The translations under genes and the position numbers were made by a program. The notes under the pieces are model-generated. The model was not told the DNA's origin, made no database searches, and worked only from the letters and a program-made list of their open reading frames with translations. This document shows, piece after piece, positions 1 to 9,438 of a stretch of DNA of 64,000 nucleotides; position 1 is the stretch's first letter, and each line of letters begins with the position of its first letter. The stretch is from JAOUEA01 sp963719165 (GTDB lineage: Bacteria; Actinomycetota; UBA4738; HRBIN12), in contig CAVRAV010000001.1 in NCBI GenBank assembly GCA_963719165.1, forward strand, positions 186,001 through 250,000. The letters are read 5' to 3'.

Positions 1-1073
1 AGCTCCTCGTCGTCCGGGCGGACCCCCCGCGTCGCGGCCACGGTCCGCTCGCCGGCGGGCCGCTGCGCGCGCACGTTCACGAGGAACGGGAACAGATCGG
101 CCGCGCGGCGAGCGAGGTCCGTATCGGTGCCGCCCACGCGCACGGAGAGGTCGAGGTACGCGCCCCGCAGCTCGTCCACTCGCGACTCGAGCTCGTCCCA
201 CGTCCCCGACGCGCGCAGGAGCGGGCGCCCGCTCGTGAGCGGGATGGACGTGACCGTGGCGAGGCGTCCGGGCTCGGCGTCGACGATGACGACGCGTTTG
301 GCCTCGCCCGCCTCGCCGAAGTCCAGCTGCAGCAACGACCCCGCGTAGGCGGCGGGGACCGGCGCGCCCGGCACCGGCTGCGGCGCGTGGATGTGGCCCA
401 TCGCCACGTATTGGGGTCCCGCCGGGATGGCCTCCGCCGTGGCCGCGTAGGCCTCACCCATGTGGAGCTCGCGTTCCCCGCGCGGCGCGGCCCGGTCCAC
501 CTTGACCCCACCCACCATGAAGTGCGCCATCAGGATCGGAACGAGGTCGCCGCCGGCGGCGCGCACGAGCGCTCGGTTGTAGGCCTGCGTGATGGCGGCC
601 ACCCGCTCGGCGTACGCCCCGTACCACGTGCCCGCCTCCTGCATGAAGTCGATCACCCGTCCCTCGCGGAGGAACGGGAAGCACGCGACCACGGCGTCGA
701 CGCCCAGTACGTCGGGTCCGAGGAGTCCGCCGGCCTCCGGGCGCTTCACCGCTCCCACGAGGTACACGCCGTGGCCCTGCGAACGCAGCAGCGGCGCGAG
801 GGCTTCGAACAGCTCGGGGGAGTCGTGGTTGCCCGCCACAGCCACCACGGGACGATGCACGGCGAGGCGAACCAGCGCTTCCAACCCCCTCGTCAGCGCG
901 TCGATCGGGGGCATCGGACGGTCGAACACGTCGCCGGCGACCAGCACGAGATCGACCGCGTGCGCGTCCGCGATCCCGGCTACCTCGTCGAGCACGTCGT
1001 GGAACTCGGGCGTGCGATCGTGACGACCCAGGCGGCGTCCGACGTGCCAGTCAGAGGTGTGGAGGATCCGCAT
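1..1073 (-). CDS. sbcD: SbcD/Mre11-type DNA exonuclease subunit (3' end outside window)
   Basis: Metallophosphoesterase nuclease subunit that with SbcC/Rad50 trims DNA double-strand ends. The frame opens at ATG 1073 and is still open at base 1, giving about 357 residues of a roughly 380-420 residue family. Metal-binding motifs occur in order: DWH at residues 8-10, GDVFD at about 47-51, GNHD near 79 and GHIH near 224. It follows herA by 11 bp in the same direction, so it is the third gene of a nurA-herA-sbcD unit. An sbcC/rad50 gene would be expected just beyond the window start. The N-terminal MRILHTSDWH is typical of the family, so the start is secure. Confidence 0.92.
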   Translation of the reverse strand, partial: MRILHTSDWHVGRRLGRHDRTPEFHDVLDEVAGIADAHAVDLVLVAGDVFDRPMPPIDALTRGLEALVRLAVHRPVVAVAGNHDSPELFEALAPLLRSQGHGVYLVGAVKRPEAGGLLGPDVLGVDAVVACFPFLREGRVIDFMQEAGTWYGAYAERVAAITQAYNRALVRAAGGDLVPILMAHFMVGGVKVDRAAPRGERELHMGEAYAATAEAIPAGPQYVAMGHIHAPQPVPGAPVPAAYAGSLLQLDFGEAGEAKRVVIVDAEPGRLATVTSIPLTSGRPLLRASGTWDELESRVDELRGAYLDLSVRVGGTDTDLARRAADLFPFLVNVRAQRPAGERTVAATRGVRPDDEE

Positions 1074-1084
1074 GCGCCGGGAGG

Positions 1085-2830
1085 CTAGAGGCCCGAGAAG
1101 GGGTCGCCCTGGGCGGCGGGATCCACCTCTTCCTTCCGCGTGGCCCACGGGGGGAACGGGAAGGTGACGACGAGCGGAACGGGGATGGCGGGCTGCGAGA
1201 TCACCATCGTGCCCGGCTTGAGCAGCCGCGCACGCGCCCGCGTGGACGGCAGCATCCACCCGTACTCGCTCCGCTCGGCCTCGGCGGCATCGAGACGACC
1301 GGCAACGCGGATCGCGGCGTTCTCCAGGACCTCCGAGGCCACGCGCGATGCCGTCTGCTGCGCCCCGACCAACAGGACGCCCATGGAACGCCCGCGCTGC
1401 GCGATGTCGATCAACATGTCCTTGAGGGGCCCGCTGCCCTCGCGGGGGGCGTATTTGTTCAGCTCGTCCAGGACGATCACCGACAGCGGCAACCTCTGGC
1501 CCGACGCCTCCTTCTCCTGGAACGTCTCGTTGAGGAGGGCGCCGACGACGAATCGCTGCGCCTGCTCGTGCAGCGATTGGATGGCCACGACCGTCACGCT
1601 CGCCCTCGCGCGGTCGATGCGCCGCGACTCGCCCGCGCGCACGAGGTGCCCGAGCCGGGACGACGCGGCGTGGAGCCGTCGCATGAACGCGGATACCGTG
1701 CCGGCCTGGACACGGCCGCTCCAGGAGAGGTCGGGTTCGTCGTCGCCCTCGGGCTCGAGGAACTCGCCGAGGGCGTCCACGAGGGATGGGAGATCCTCGA
1801 TCACGCGCTCGCCTGGGTCCGCGGCCACGGTCGTCGCGCGCTCGCGGGGGAAGGACTGGGGATCGCGGAGCACGACCGCGCCCGGCCGGCCGGCCACGTC
1901 GAGGGCGAAGCGCTTCAGCTGCGCCTGGACGCGTTCGCGGATGAACGGCAGCTGGTTGCGGGCGTCGTTCGCGTCCGTGAAGCAGAACTGGAGGAGGTCC
2001 TCGTCGATGAACTGGCGCGGCGTCCAGGTGAAGACCTCGACGCCTTCTTGACGGCCGCCGGTGTCGGCCAACACGACGTCGCCCGAGCGCCGCCTCGGCG
2101 GCGCCCAGAACGTGACTGAGGGGAAAGGGGCGGGCTCGACGCCCAGACGGCCCCAGGCCTCCCGCGCGTCGTCATCGAATCGCGCGTTGGGCTTGTCGAG
2201 CCACAACAGGTCCTCGCCTTTCACGTTGAACACGAGCACGCGCAACGACGATGCGCCCTCGCCCACCAGCGGCGCGTGCTCGCGCGCGGTGAGCATGCGC
2301 AGGAAGAACAGGGCGAACGAAGTCTTGGTGGCCACCCCGCTGATGCCGCTGACGGACATGTGCCCTCCCTTGCGCCCGTCGAAGAAATCGAGGTCGATGT
2401 GAACGGGGGCGCCGTCGCGACCGATGCCCGCCACGAGCGGACGGCCCATCTCGTCCACGTAGAGCGCCTTGTCCCGCTCGGCGCCGGTGGCGCGCTCCGC
2501 GAGCTCCCCGGGGTCCGCCGATACCCACACCTCCGGATCGACGCGCGTGACGGCGACGCGGGCCGACCGCACCTTCGCGGCCGGCATGATCCCGAGTTCC
2601 GCGACCCGGTGCGTGTCGGACTCGAAGACGGCGCCCTCGTACACGGCCTCCGCCTCGGTCACCACGCCGTACGTCCGCACCTCGCCGGCCTTGGGGACCT
2701 GCGTCCGCACCACCACGAGGTCGTCGAGCTGGAGGAACTGGCCCTCGTCGAGCACCACGCGGAACGCGCCGGTGGAGGCGTGTTCGGACCCGAGCACGCG
2801 GCCGACGCGATCGGGTCGGTCCGCCGTCAC
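1085..2830 (-). CDS. herA: HerA-type DNA-pumping ATPase
   Basis: FtsK/HerA-superfamily hexameric translocase expected to drive DNA into the NurA nuclease for end resection. The GTG start at 2830 overlaps the nurA stop as GTGA, giving 581 residues. An N-terminal beta-barrel (HAS-barrel-like) region covers residues 1-100. The P-loop region at 162-171 reads GISGVATKTS, with threonine where the classical glycine precedes the lysine. Walker B (VIVLDELNKY) lies near 447-458, followed by an RGRSMG segment that may hold the arginine finger. The open frame continues far upstream, but that part is out of register with the nurA protein and is a GC artefact. The neighbours NurA and SbcD make HerA the best call over a generic ATPase. 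Confidence 0.85.
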   Translation of the reverse strand: MTADRPDRVGRVLGSEHASTGAFRVVLDEGQFLQLDDLVVVRTQVPKAGEVRTYGVVTEAEAVYEGAVFESDTHRVAELGIMPAAKVRSARVAVTRVDPEVWVSADPGELAERATGAERDKALYVDEMGRPLVAGIGRDGAPVHIDLDFFDGRKGGHMSVSGISGVATKTSFALFFLRMLTAREHAPLVGEGASSLRVLVFNVKGEDLLWLDKPNARFDDDAREAWGRLGVEPAPFPSVTFWAPPRRRSGDVVLADTGGRQEGVEVFTWTPRQFIDEDLLQFCFTDANDARNQLPFIRERVQAQLKRFALDVAGRPGAVVLRDPQSFPRERATTVAADPGERVIEDLPSLVDALGEFLEPEGDDEPDLSWSGRVQAGTVSAFMRRLHAASSRLGHLVRAGESRRIDRARASVTVVAIQSLHEQAQRFVVGALLNETFQEKEASGQRLPLSVIVLDELNKYAPREGSGPLKDMLIDIAQRGRSMGVLLVGAQQTASRVASEVLENAAIRVAGRLDAAEAERSEYGWMLPSTRARARLLKPGTMVISQPAIPVPLVVTFPFPPWATRKEEVDPAAQGDPFSGL

Positions 2831-3762
2831 GAGGCCTCCCGCATGACGGCGGCCCGCAGGCTCCGGTAGACCATGCGTTGGTCCCCCATGCGGTGGCGAA
2901 GGTCGCGCTCGAGTGCCGCGATGGGCACGAGGTTCTGGGGGGCCCGGGGGTCGAGGTGAGCCTCGGAGGCGACGGTCGGCAGAAGCGCCGCGGTGCGATC
3001 CGCGATCGCGCGGATCTCGTCGCGCGGAAGCTGTCCCGATGCCTCGCAGCGCACGATCCCGGTCCATGAATGCCCTCCCTGGAGGACGGCGAGGCGCACG
3101 TACCACGAGTAGCGTCGGTAGTCGGCGATGGTGAACAAGGGGGTGCGCTGCCCGGGGGCCAGCTGGGCCACCACCGCGTTTTCCGTCGAAGGGAGGTAGG
3201 TGACCCGATGACGCTTGATGTAGCCGACCGTCGGCCGTGCGGTGAGGTCGTTCAGCGGGCCGTCCGCCACCACGAAGCACCGGTCGGCGATCGCCGATGC
3301 CGTGGCGCCTTCGGCGCGCCGCATCTTCGTGTGCAGCTCCCTCATGAGCGCCAGGGGGTCGTCGGAGGCGCAGGTGGTCGTGCCGTAGCCGGGCTCCAGG
3401 TCGACCGGCGGCATCGTCTCGCCTCGGCCTCCGGCCAGCACGGCCCAGCGCTCGACGCGGACGGCCTCGACCCGCGAACGTCGCGCGGGTCGGTCCCAGA
3501 TCGTGGCGCCCACCGCGAACGTCCCGCACATCCCCGGAACCGGGCCGGCATGCGGATCGTCGAGCGTGAGTCGGGCATCGACCCGCCGCACGCCGTCCAC
3601 GAACGCGACGCGTTCGACACCGTCGTCGCGGCCCTCCAACGGTTCCCAGTCGGTGGTCTCCACGGCGACGTCCACCGAGCCCTCCGAAGGTGCGAGCGCC
3701 TCGTCCTGGTCGAGCGGTGCGCCGTACTCGGGTGACCAGCCCTCGACGAAGATCCGCGCCAT
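2827..3762 (-). CDS. nurA: NurA-like 5'-3' nuclease
   Basis: Predicted DNA double-strand-break repair nuclease of 311 residues, first gene of the operon. The segment VAFVDGVRR (residues 52-60) matches the NurA motif whose aspartate binds the catalytic metal. GYIKRHR later in the chain fits a conserved lysine region of the family. The call rests on these motifs plus the overlapping herA and following sbcD, an arrangement known from archaea. ATG 3762 is supported by a TACACT -10 box (3770-3775 on the minus strand) only 7 nt upstream, so the mRNA is probably leaderless. Sequence similarity to archaeal NurA looks low, as is usual for this family; an RNase H-fold protein of another kind is the main alternative. 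Confidence 0.72.
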   Translation of the reverse strand: MARIFVEGWSPEYGAPLDQDEALAPSEGSVDVAVETTDWEPLEGRDDGVERVAFVDGVRRVDARLTLDDPHAGPVPGMCGTFAVGATIWDRPARRSRVEAVRVERWAVLAGGRGETMPPVDLEPGYGTTTCASDDPLALMRELHTKMRRAEGATASAIADRCFVVADGPLNDLTARPTVGYIKRHRVTYLPSTENAVVAQLAPGQRTPLFTIADYRRYSWYVRLAVLQGGHSWTGIVRCEASGQLPRDEIRAIADRTAALLPTVASEAHLDPRAPQNLVPIAALERDLRHRMGDQRMVYRSLRAAVMREAS

Positions 3763-3769
3763 GCGCCGC

Positions 3770-3775
3770 AGTGTA
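3770..3775 (-). promoter_or_regulatory. -10 box for leaderless nurA mRNA
   Basis: TACACT on the minus strand, 7 nt before the ATG at 3762. The spacing puts the transcription start at or near the A of the start codon. No clear -35 element was recognised. Confidence 0.55.
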
Positions 3776-3816
3776 TCGGCGGTGGCCGACGCCCCCGCCG
3801 GCCGGTCTCGCTCCGT

Positions 3817-4605
3817 CTAGGCGCCGGCCGGGGTCGCCTTCGTCGAGATGGAGCTCCACCGTCCGTCACCCGCGTACGTCAGCACGGTGGTGCGCGTGGC
3901 GCTGGGGCAGCAGTGCGCGTCGCCGGGTGCGAACACCGCGCGGGTGATCTCCAGACCGGCCGGATCGGCGGAGGGGACCACCTGCGCGTCGCAGAGGCCG
4001 CGGTTCCAGAGCTCCGCGCCGCGCTCCAGCTCGACCACGCGCCAGGTGCCGCACGCGCCGCTGCCGCCCGTGATCTCGTTCACGAGCGCGTCGGGAACGC
4101 CGTCGCCGGTGACGTCTGCGATCAGGACCCGGGTGGACGCGACGCCCTCGTCCGCGGCGTGCCCCACGCCCGCGATCGCCCGCCAGAACGGGGCCACCCC
4201 CGCCGATCGCCGCCACACGACGAACCCCCGCCGGGCACGGAACGGATCGGGGCCGCGCCCGGCGTAGGCGACCACGATCGCGTCGCCGGTGGGGGTGCGC
4301 GCGTACCAACTCCCCTCCGGGGTGGTGCCGCGGGGGATGAGCGCGCGCAAGGGCACGTCGCCCGCCGGAACGTCCCGTGGATAGGTGGAGGGCACACCTG
4401 CGGGCAACGTGGTGCGGCGACGGGGTGCGGCCGACGTCGTGGGCGTCGGTGCGGACGGTTTCACGGCCGACGCCGAGGGCGAGGCCGTGGCGGCGGGGCC
4501 CGAACCCGTGGGGGCGGAGGCGTCCGAGGAGCGCGGCGTCCCCGTGCACGCCAGCAGCAGCGTCAGGGCCAGAGGACCGGCCGCGTGGGGAAGGCTCCGC
4601 CGCAT
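3817..4605 (-). CDS. Secreted lipoprotein with VCBS/FG-GAP-like calcium loop
   Basis: Unknown 262-residue exported lipoprotein. A signal peptide with the run LALTLLLAC ends in a lipobox cysteine at residue 20. A long Ser/Thr/Pro/Ala-rich linker (21-65) follows, typical of surface-anchored actinobacterial proteins. Residues 164-172 (DVTGDGVPD) form a DxTxDGxxD calcium-binding loop like those of FG-GAP/VCBS blades, but only one copy is obvious. Four or more cysteines lie in the C-terminal half. It is convergent to nothing and divergent from the thioesterase at 4700. A TAGCAT -10 box 7 nt before the start suggests a leaderless mRNA. Function is unknown. Confidence 0.75.
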   Translation of the reverse strand: MRRSLPHAAGPLALTLLLACTGTPRSSDASAPTGSGPAATASPSASAVKPSAPTPTTSAAPRRRTTLPAGVPSTYPRDVPAGDVPLRALIPRGTTPEGSWYARTPTGDAIVVAYAGRGPDPFRARRGFVVWRRSAGVAPFWRAIAGVGHAADEGVASTRVLIADVTGDGVPDALVNEITGGSGACGTWRVVELERGAELWNRGLCDAQVVPSADPAGLEITRAVFAPGDAHCCPSATRTTVLTYAGDGRWSSISTKATPAGA

Positions 4606-4612
4606 CCCCGCG

Positions 4613-4618
4613 ATGCTA
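4613..4618 (-). promoter_or_regulatory. -10 box for leaderless lipoprotein gene
   Basis: TAGCAT on the minus strand, 7 nt before ATG 4605. It faces the plus-strand promoter at 4688 across a 94-bp divergent intergenic region. Confidence 0.55.
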
Positions 4619-4687
4619 CCGGTCCGCGCGGCCGCGGTTACCGCGGCGCGAACGGCGCTCGAGACGGGAGGCTCGGGCTCACGGCGA

Positions 4688-4693
4688 TATCAT
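4688..4693 (+). promoter_or_regulatory. -10 box for leaderless thioesterase-aconitase mRNA
   Basis: TATCAT with 6 nt to GTG 4700. This box is the reason for choosing GTG 4700 rather than GTG 4742 or the internal ATG at 4757. Confidence 0.55.
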
Positions 4694-4699
4694 CGAAGG

Positions 4700-5236
4700 G
4701 TGGAGCGAGACCTCAGCCCCAGACGCGCGCGGGACTCGCGGGTGACGCTCACGCAGATGATGGAGCTCACCGACGCCAACATCGCCGGCAACGTGCACGG
4801 CGGGGCGATCATGCGACTCGTCGACACAGCGGCCGGCCTCGCGGCCATCAAACATGCGGGCCGGCTCGCCGTCACCGTGGCGGTCGACGAGATGACGTTC
4901 CTGGAGCCGGTGAACATCGGCGACGTGGTGACGCTGCAGGCCAGCGTGAACGACGTGGGCACGAGCTCGATGGAATGCGGCGTGCGCGTGGAGGCGATGA
5001 ACCCGGTGAGCGGGCGTCGCGTGCACGCCAACAGCGCCTACCTCGTGTTCGTGGCCCTCGATGAGGAGGGTCGTCCGTGCCCGGTGCCCCCCCTCGTGAC
5101 GGGATCCGAGACCGAGATGCGGCGCCAGCGCGAGGCGAAGTTGCGCCGCGAGGCCCGCCTGGCGCACAAGGCCGCCCTGCAGGCGTCGCGCGCCGCGGAG
5201 GCCGTCACGGCGCGAGCGGAGGGGGTGAGCCCATGA
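4700..5236 (+). CDS. Hotdog-fold acyl-CoA thioesterase (YciA/BFIT type)
   Basis: Cytosolic acyl-CoA hydrolase of 178 residues. The core NVHGGAIMRLVD (residues 31-42) holds the HGG turn and the aspartate of the YciA/ACOT hotdog family. The remainder follows the single-domain hotdog pattern and ends in a charged helical tail rich in Arg, Lys and Ala. The substrate cannot be read from sequence. Its stop overlaps the aconitase ATG as ATGA at 5233-5236, so the two are co-transcribed. GTG 4700 is chosen because a TATCAT -10 box lies 6 nt before it. Confidence 0.85.
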   Translation: MERDLSPRRARDSRVTLTQMMELTDANIAGNVHGGAIMRLVDTAAGLAAIKHAGRLAVTVAVDEMTFLEPVNIGDVVTLQASVNDVGTSSMECGVRVEAMNPVSGRRVHANSAYLVFVALDEEGRPCPVPPLVTGSETEMRRQREAKLRREARLAHKAALQASRAAEAVTARAEGVSP

Positions 5237-7958
5237 CGACCGAGCTCGCCGACGCCCGCGAGCGCCTCGAGACCGCCGAGGGGACCGTCGCGCTGTATCG
5301 CATCGGCTGGCTCGCCGAGCGCGGGGCCGGCGACCTCGACACGTTGCCGCACACCGTGAAGATCCTGCTCGAGAACCTGCTGCGCCGCGCGGGGACGCGC
5401 GACGTCGACGACGAAGACGTCCTCGCGCTCGCGGCGTGGCCCGGTCCGTCGCGCGACGTCGCGTTCATGCCGGGCCGCGTGCTCATGCAGGACTTCACCG
5501 GGGTCCCTGCCGTGGTGGACCTGGCCGCCATGCGCAGCGCGGTCGCCCGCGAGGGCGGCGACCCCGCCCGGGTCAACCCGGCCATCCCCGTGGACCTCGT
5601 GGTCGACCACAGCGTCCAGGTGGACCTGTTCCGAACACCCGAGGCCTACGCGCGCAACATCGAGTTCGAGTACCGCCGCAACGCCGAGCGATACGCCCTG
5701 CTTCGCTGGGCGCAGCAGGCCTTCGGCGGTCTGCGGGTCGTCCCGCCGGGGGCCGGGATCTGCCATCAGGTGAACCTCGAACATCTCGGGCAGGTCGTGA
5801 GCGTGCGCGACGGCGTCGCGCAGCCCGACACCGTGGTCGGCACGGACTCCCACACCACCATGATCAACGGGCTGGGGGTGCTGGGTTGGGGCGTGGGCGG
5901 TATCGAGGCGGAGGCGGCCATGCTCGGCCAGCCCATGTTCCTCCCGCCGCCCGTGGTGATCGGCGTCCGCGTGCGCGGGGCCCTTCCGCCGGGCACCACC
6001 GCGACGGACCTCGTCTTGACCCTCACCGAGATGCTGCGCGCCCACGGCGTGGTGGGCACCTACGTCGAGTTCTTCGGCGACGGTCTGTCCACGCTGTCCA
6101 CCGCCGACCGCGCCACCCTGTCGAACATGTGCCCCGAGTACGGCGCCACCGCCGCCTACTTCCCCGTGGATGCCGAGACGCTGCGCTACCTCGCGTTCAC
6201 GGGGCGCGAGGACCGCGTCGACCTGGTCCGACGCGTCACGCAGGCGCAAGGGCTCTTCCGGCGCGACGGCGATCCGGACCCCGTCTTCTCCGAGGTGCTC
6301 GACCTCGACCTCGCCGCCGTCGTGCCCTCGGTGGCTGGGCCGAAGCGGCCGCAGGACCGCGTGCCGCTGCCGCGGGTCTGGGAGTCCTTCGTCGCGGCGT
6401 TCCGCAACCACGCGGAGCCCGATCCCAAAGCCGTCGAGATCGGGCGGTTCATGGCCGAGGGCGGGACCACGCGGCACGACACGCTGCCGGGTGGGGAGGG
6501 GCTCGATCCCGAGCGCGATCCCGCTCGCGACGGACGAGGTCGGGCACGGCTCGGTCGTGATCGCGGCCATCACCTCGTGCACGAACACGTCGAACCCCTC
6601 AGTGATGGTGGCGGCGGGCCTGCTCGCCAAGAAGGCGGTGGAGGCCGGGATCGAGGTCAAGCCGTGGGTCAAGACCTCGCTCGCGCCGGGATCGCGCGTC
6701 GTGACGGATTACCTCGACCGGGCCGGGCTCACCCCGTACCTGGACGAGCTGGGCTTCGCGCTCGTGGGATACGGGTGCACCACCTGCATCGGGAACTCGG
6801 GGCCCGTTGATCGAATCGGTGGGCAGGGCGGTGGACGAGCGCGACCTGAACGTCGCCGCGGTGCTCTCGGGCAACCGGAACTTCGAGGGCCGCGTGCATC
6901 CCCAGGTCCGCGCGGCCTACCTCGCGTCGCCGCCGCTGTGCGTGGCCTACGCCCTCGCCGGGCGCGTCGACCTGGATCTCACCACCGATCCCCTCGGGTC
7001 GGGAGCGGCCGGCCCCGTGTACCTACGGGACCTGTGGCCGGGCGCCGACGAGGTGGCCGAGACCGTCGCGGCCGCCCTCGAGCCGTCGCAGTTCGACGAG
7101 GAGTACGCGCGGATCTGGAGCGGCGACGAGCACTGGCGCGGGTTGCCCGCGCCCTCGGGGCCGATGTACGTGTGGGATCCGTCCTCGACCTACGTCCAAG
7201 AGCCGCCGTTCTTCCAAGGCCTGGGAGCCGACGCGACGGTCGGCGACGTCTCGGATGCGCGGGTGCTCGTGAAGGTGGGCGACTCCATCACCACGGACCA
7301 CATCTCGCCCGCCGGGTCGATCAAGGCCGAATCGCCGGCCGGTCGTTACCTGCGGGAACTCGGGGTCGAGCCCGTCGACTTCAACTCCTACGGGGCGCGC
7401 CGAGGCAATCACCAGGTGATGATGCGCGGCACGTTCGCGAACATCCGCCTGCGCAACGAGCTCGCGCCCGGGACCGAGGGCTCGTTCACGACCTTCCTTC
7501 CCACGGGGGAGATCACGAGCGTCTACGAGGCGGCGGAGCGCTACCGCGAACACGGCGTTCCGCTCGCGGTGCTCGCCGGCAAGGAGTACGGCAGCGGGTC
7601 GAGCCGAGACTGGGCGGCCAAAGGCCCGGGTTTGCTGGGCGTGCGGTTCGTGATCGCGGAGAGCTACGAGCGCATCCACCGGTCCAATCTGGTGGGGATG
7701 GGGATCCTGCCCCTGGAGTATCGGGCGGGCGATTCGTCGGCCACGCTGGGCCTCGACGGCACGGAGACGCTGTCGGTGAGCGGGCTCTCGCAGGGGATCA
7801 CGCCGGCTCAGCAGGCCACGGTCGAGGCCGTCCGCGACGACGGCTCCACCCGCTCGTTCCCCGTGACGGTTCGGGTGGACGCCCCCGCGGAGGTGGAGTA
7901 CTACGAGCGCGGCGGGATCCTGCGGATGGTGCTGGAACAGATGCTGGCCCGAGGCTGA
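5233..7958 (+). CDS. acnA: Aconitate hydratase A, interrupted by two +1 shifts
   Basis: TCA-cycle aconitase that interconverts citrate and isocitrate on a 4Fe-4S cluster. Read with two corrections, the product is about 907 residues, normal for AcnA. Cluster ligands are present: Cys in ITSCTNTSNP (near residue 446) and two Cys in GCTTCIGNSG (near 514-517). Frame 1 runs from ATG 5233 to about 6515, the next frame to 6805, and the third to 7958. Each junction is explained by one surplus base: around 6505-6520 (CCCG context) and at G6806 (CCCG again). The residues on either side fit the family, so the protein is probably intact in life and the breaks are sequence errors. Decay of a real gene is the alternative. 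Confidence 0.85.
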
Positions 7959-7980
7959 GCGGGCGTTTCGCGCACGTGAA

Positions 7981-8007
7981 CGGGGCGGGGCTCAAGGCCC
8001 CGCCCCG
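7981..8007. terminator. Bidirectional hairpin terminator
   Basis: An 11-bp perfect G/C stem (7981-7991 with 7997-8007) and a small loop sit between the convergent aconitase and DoxX-like genes. There is no strong U tract. It is placed to stop transcription from both sides. Confidence 0.75.
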
Positions 8008-8028
8008 ATGGTTCGGACCGAACTGACC

Positions 8029-8649
8029 TCAGGTGAGGATCGGGTGCCGCTGTACGAACCCCAGGTGCTCCCAGGCCTTGCCGAACCCGAGGTACCGGCC
8101 GGCCCCGACGAACGCGATGCCGATCAGCACGACGAGGTAGACGAGGTGCTCGTCGAGGAAGGGGTTGTTGTCCGGCCAGATCGCCACGGCGGTGTAGAAG
8201 ACCACCATCCACACGGCGCCGCTGATGGCGGCGATCCGCGTGAAGATCCCGAGCATCAACGCGGCGCCGATCAGCAGCACCGAGAGCATGAACACCCAGT
8301 CGATCCATGCCGATGCGGTCGGGCCGGCCGCGCCCATCTGGAACCCCGTCACCGACTGGTAGAAGCCCTTGAACGGTCCTCGCAGGGCGAAGCCCAGCAC
8401 GCCCGCCGTCGGGGAGCCGCCGTGGATCCACGCGGTGGGGCCGCCGAACACGATCGCTCCCGTGTCGGCGTCGCGCCCGGTGGCGAACCCGAGTCCGAAC
8501 GTCTTGTCGAAGAACGCCCACAGGAAGGTCCAGCCCATCATCAGCCGCAGCACGCCCCACACGTAGTTCATCACGCGGGTCTGGTGCACGGCCTCCGGAA
8601 CCTGAAGGACCCGGTCCGTTCCCTTGTCCGTGTGCTCGATCGTTCCCAT
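8029..8649 (-). CDS. DoxX/DoxD-like membrane protein
   Basis: Integral membrane protein of 206 residues with about four hydrophobic helices, similar to the DoxX/TQO small-subunit superfamily. Members act in thiosulfate:quinone oxidation, thiol redox balance or unknown roles. A long extracytoplasmic insertion (FATGRDADTGAIVFGG and following) separates the first two helices, as in DoxD-type proteins. ATG 8649 is preferred over an upstream ATG at 8691 because a strong GAGGAGG ribosome-binding site precedes it. Close genes encode a DevR-like regulator and a GAF kinase, suggesting redox or oxygen-linked control. The electron donor cannot be predicted. Confidence 0.7.
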   Translation of the reverse strand: MGTIEHTDKGTDRVLQVPEAVHQTRVMNYVWGVLRLMMGWTFLWAFFDKTFGLGFATGRDADTGAIVFGGPTAWIHGGSPTAGVLGFALRGPFKGFYQSVTGFQMGAAGPTASAWIDWVFMLSVLLIGAALMLGIFTRIAAISGAVWMVVFYTAVAIWPDNNPFLDEHLVYLVVLIGIAFVGAGRYLGFGKAWEHLGFVQRHPILT

Positions 8650-8756
8650 CGTCCCCGCCTCCTCATTCGATCTTGTCTCATCCTTTCGCACGGCGCGGAC
8701 CGGGACAGGGGCTGTTCAGCCCCCGGCGCCCGGGACCTTCGGACCGGCGGAGGAGG

Positions 8757-9428
8757 TCACTCCTTGACGGTGCCGGGCAGCGTGGTGTGCCGCGCGAGGT
8801 AGGCGGCGGCCTCGGCGCGGCGGGCCACCTCGAGCTTCGACAAGATGGAGGAGACGTAGTTCTTCACCGTCTTCTCCGCGAGGTTCAGCTCGTCGCCGAT
8901 CTGCTTGTTGGTCTTGCCGTCGGCGACCGCCGTGAGGATGCGCTCCTCCTGTGGCGACAGTCTGGAGAGCTTCTCGTCGAGCGTGAGGTGCTTACCCTTG
9001 CGGAGGCGATCGAGGACGGCGTTGGTCACGCTCGGGTCCAAGAGGGAGTCGCCCGCCCCCACGGCCCGGATCGCGCGGAGCAGGTCGCCGGACCTCACCT
9101 GCTTCAGCACGTAGCCGGACGCGCCGGCCATGATCGAGGCGAACAGCGCCTCGTCGTCGGCGAAAGACGTGAGCATCAACACGCGCGTGGCGTCGTGGTG
9201 CGCGCGGATCTCGCGCGTCGCCTCGATGCCGCTGCCGTCGGCGAGCCGTACGTCCATCACGACGACGTCGGGGCGCGTGCGGTTCGCCTCGTCGATGGCC
9301 TCGCGCACGGTGCCGGCCTCGGCGGTGACCACGACGTCGTCCTCGCCCTCCAGCATCGCGCGGATGCCGTCACGCACGATCTCGTGGTCGTCCACGAGCA
9401 TCACGCGCAGGAGCGGCGTCTTCGTCAT
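8757..9428 (-). CDS. NarL/LuxR response regulator, DevR(DosR)-like
   Basis: Two-domain DNA-binding response regulator of 223 residues. Receiver domain: acidic pair in LVDDHE near residue 13, phosphoacceptor Asp59 (VVVMDVRL), conserved Thr/Ser and the lysine of GYVLKQ. The C-terminal LuxR helix-turn-helix contains NKQIGDELNLAEKTVKNYVS, close to mycobacterial DosR. The GAF-histidine kinase at 10065-11201 is the likely partner; the SRPBCC-like gene lies between them. An in-frame ATG at 9437 is an alternative start and neither has a strong ribosome-binding site. Target genes may include the neighbouring DoxX-like gene. Confidence 0.88.
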   Translation of the reverse strand: MTKTPLLRVMLVDDHEIVRDGIRAMLEGEDDVVVTAEAGTVREAIDEANRTRPDVVVMDVRLADGSGIEATREIRAHHDATRVLMLTSFADDEALFASIMAGASGYVLKQVRSGDLLRAIRAVGAGDSLLDPSVTNAVLDRLRKGKHLTLDEKLSRLSPQEERILTAVADGKTNKQIGDELNLAEKTVKNYVSSILSKLEVARRAEAAAYLARHTTLPGTVKE

Positions 9429-9438
9429 GGAGGTCATC

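Noticed and set aside
5038..6672. 544-codon minus-strand frame across the thioesterase and aconitase genes
   Set aside because: Shadow frame; aconitase motifs on the plus strand are decisive.
5233..7958. Aconitase called as a pseudogene
   Set aside because: Only single-base surpluses break it, all cluster ligands remain and residues flanking each site match the family; sequence error is more likely.
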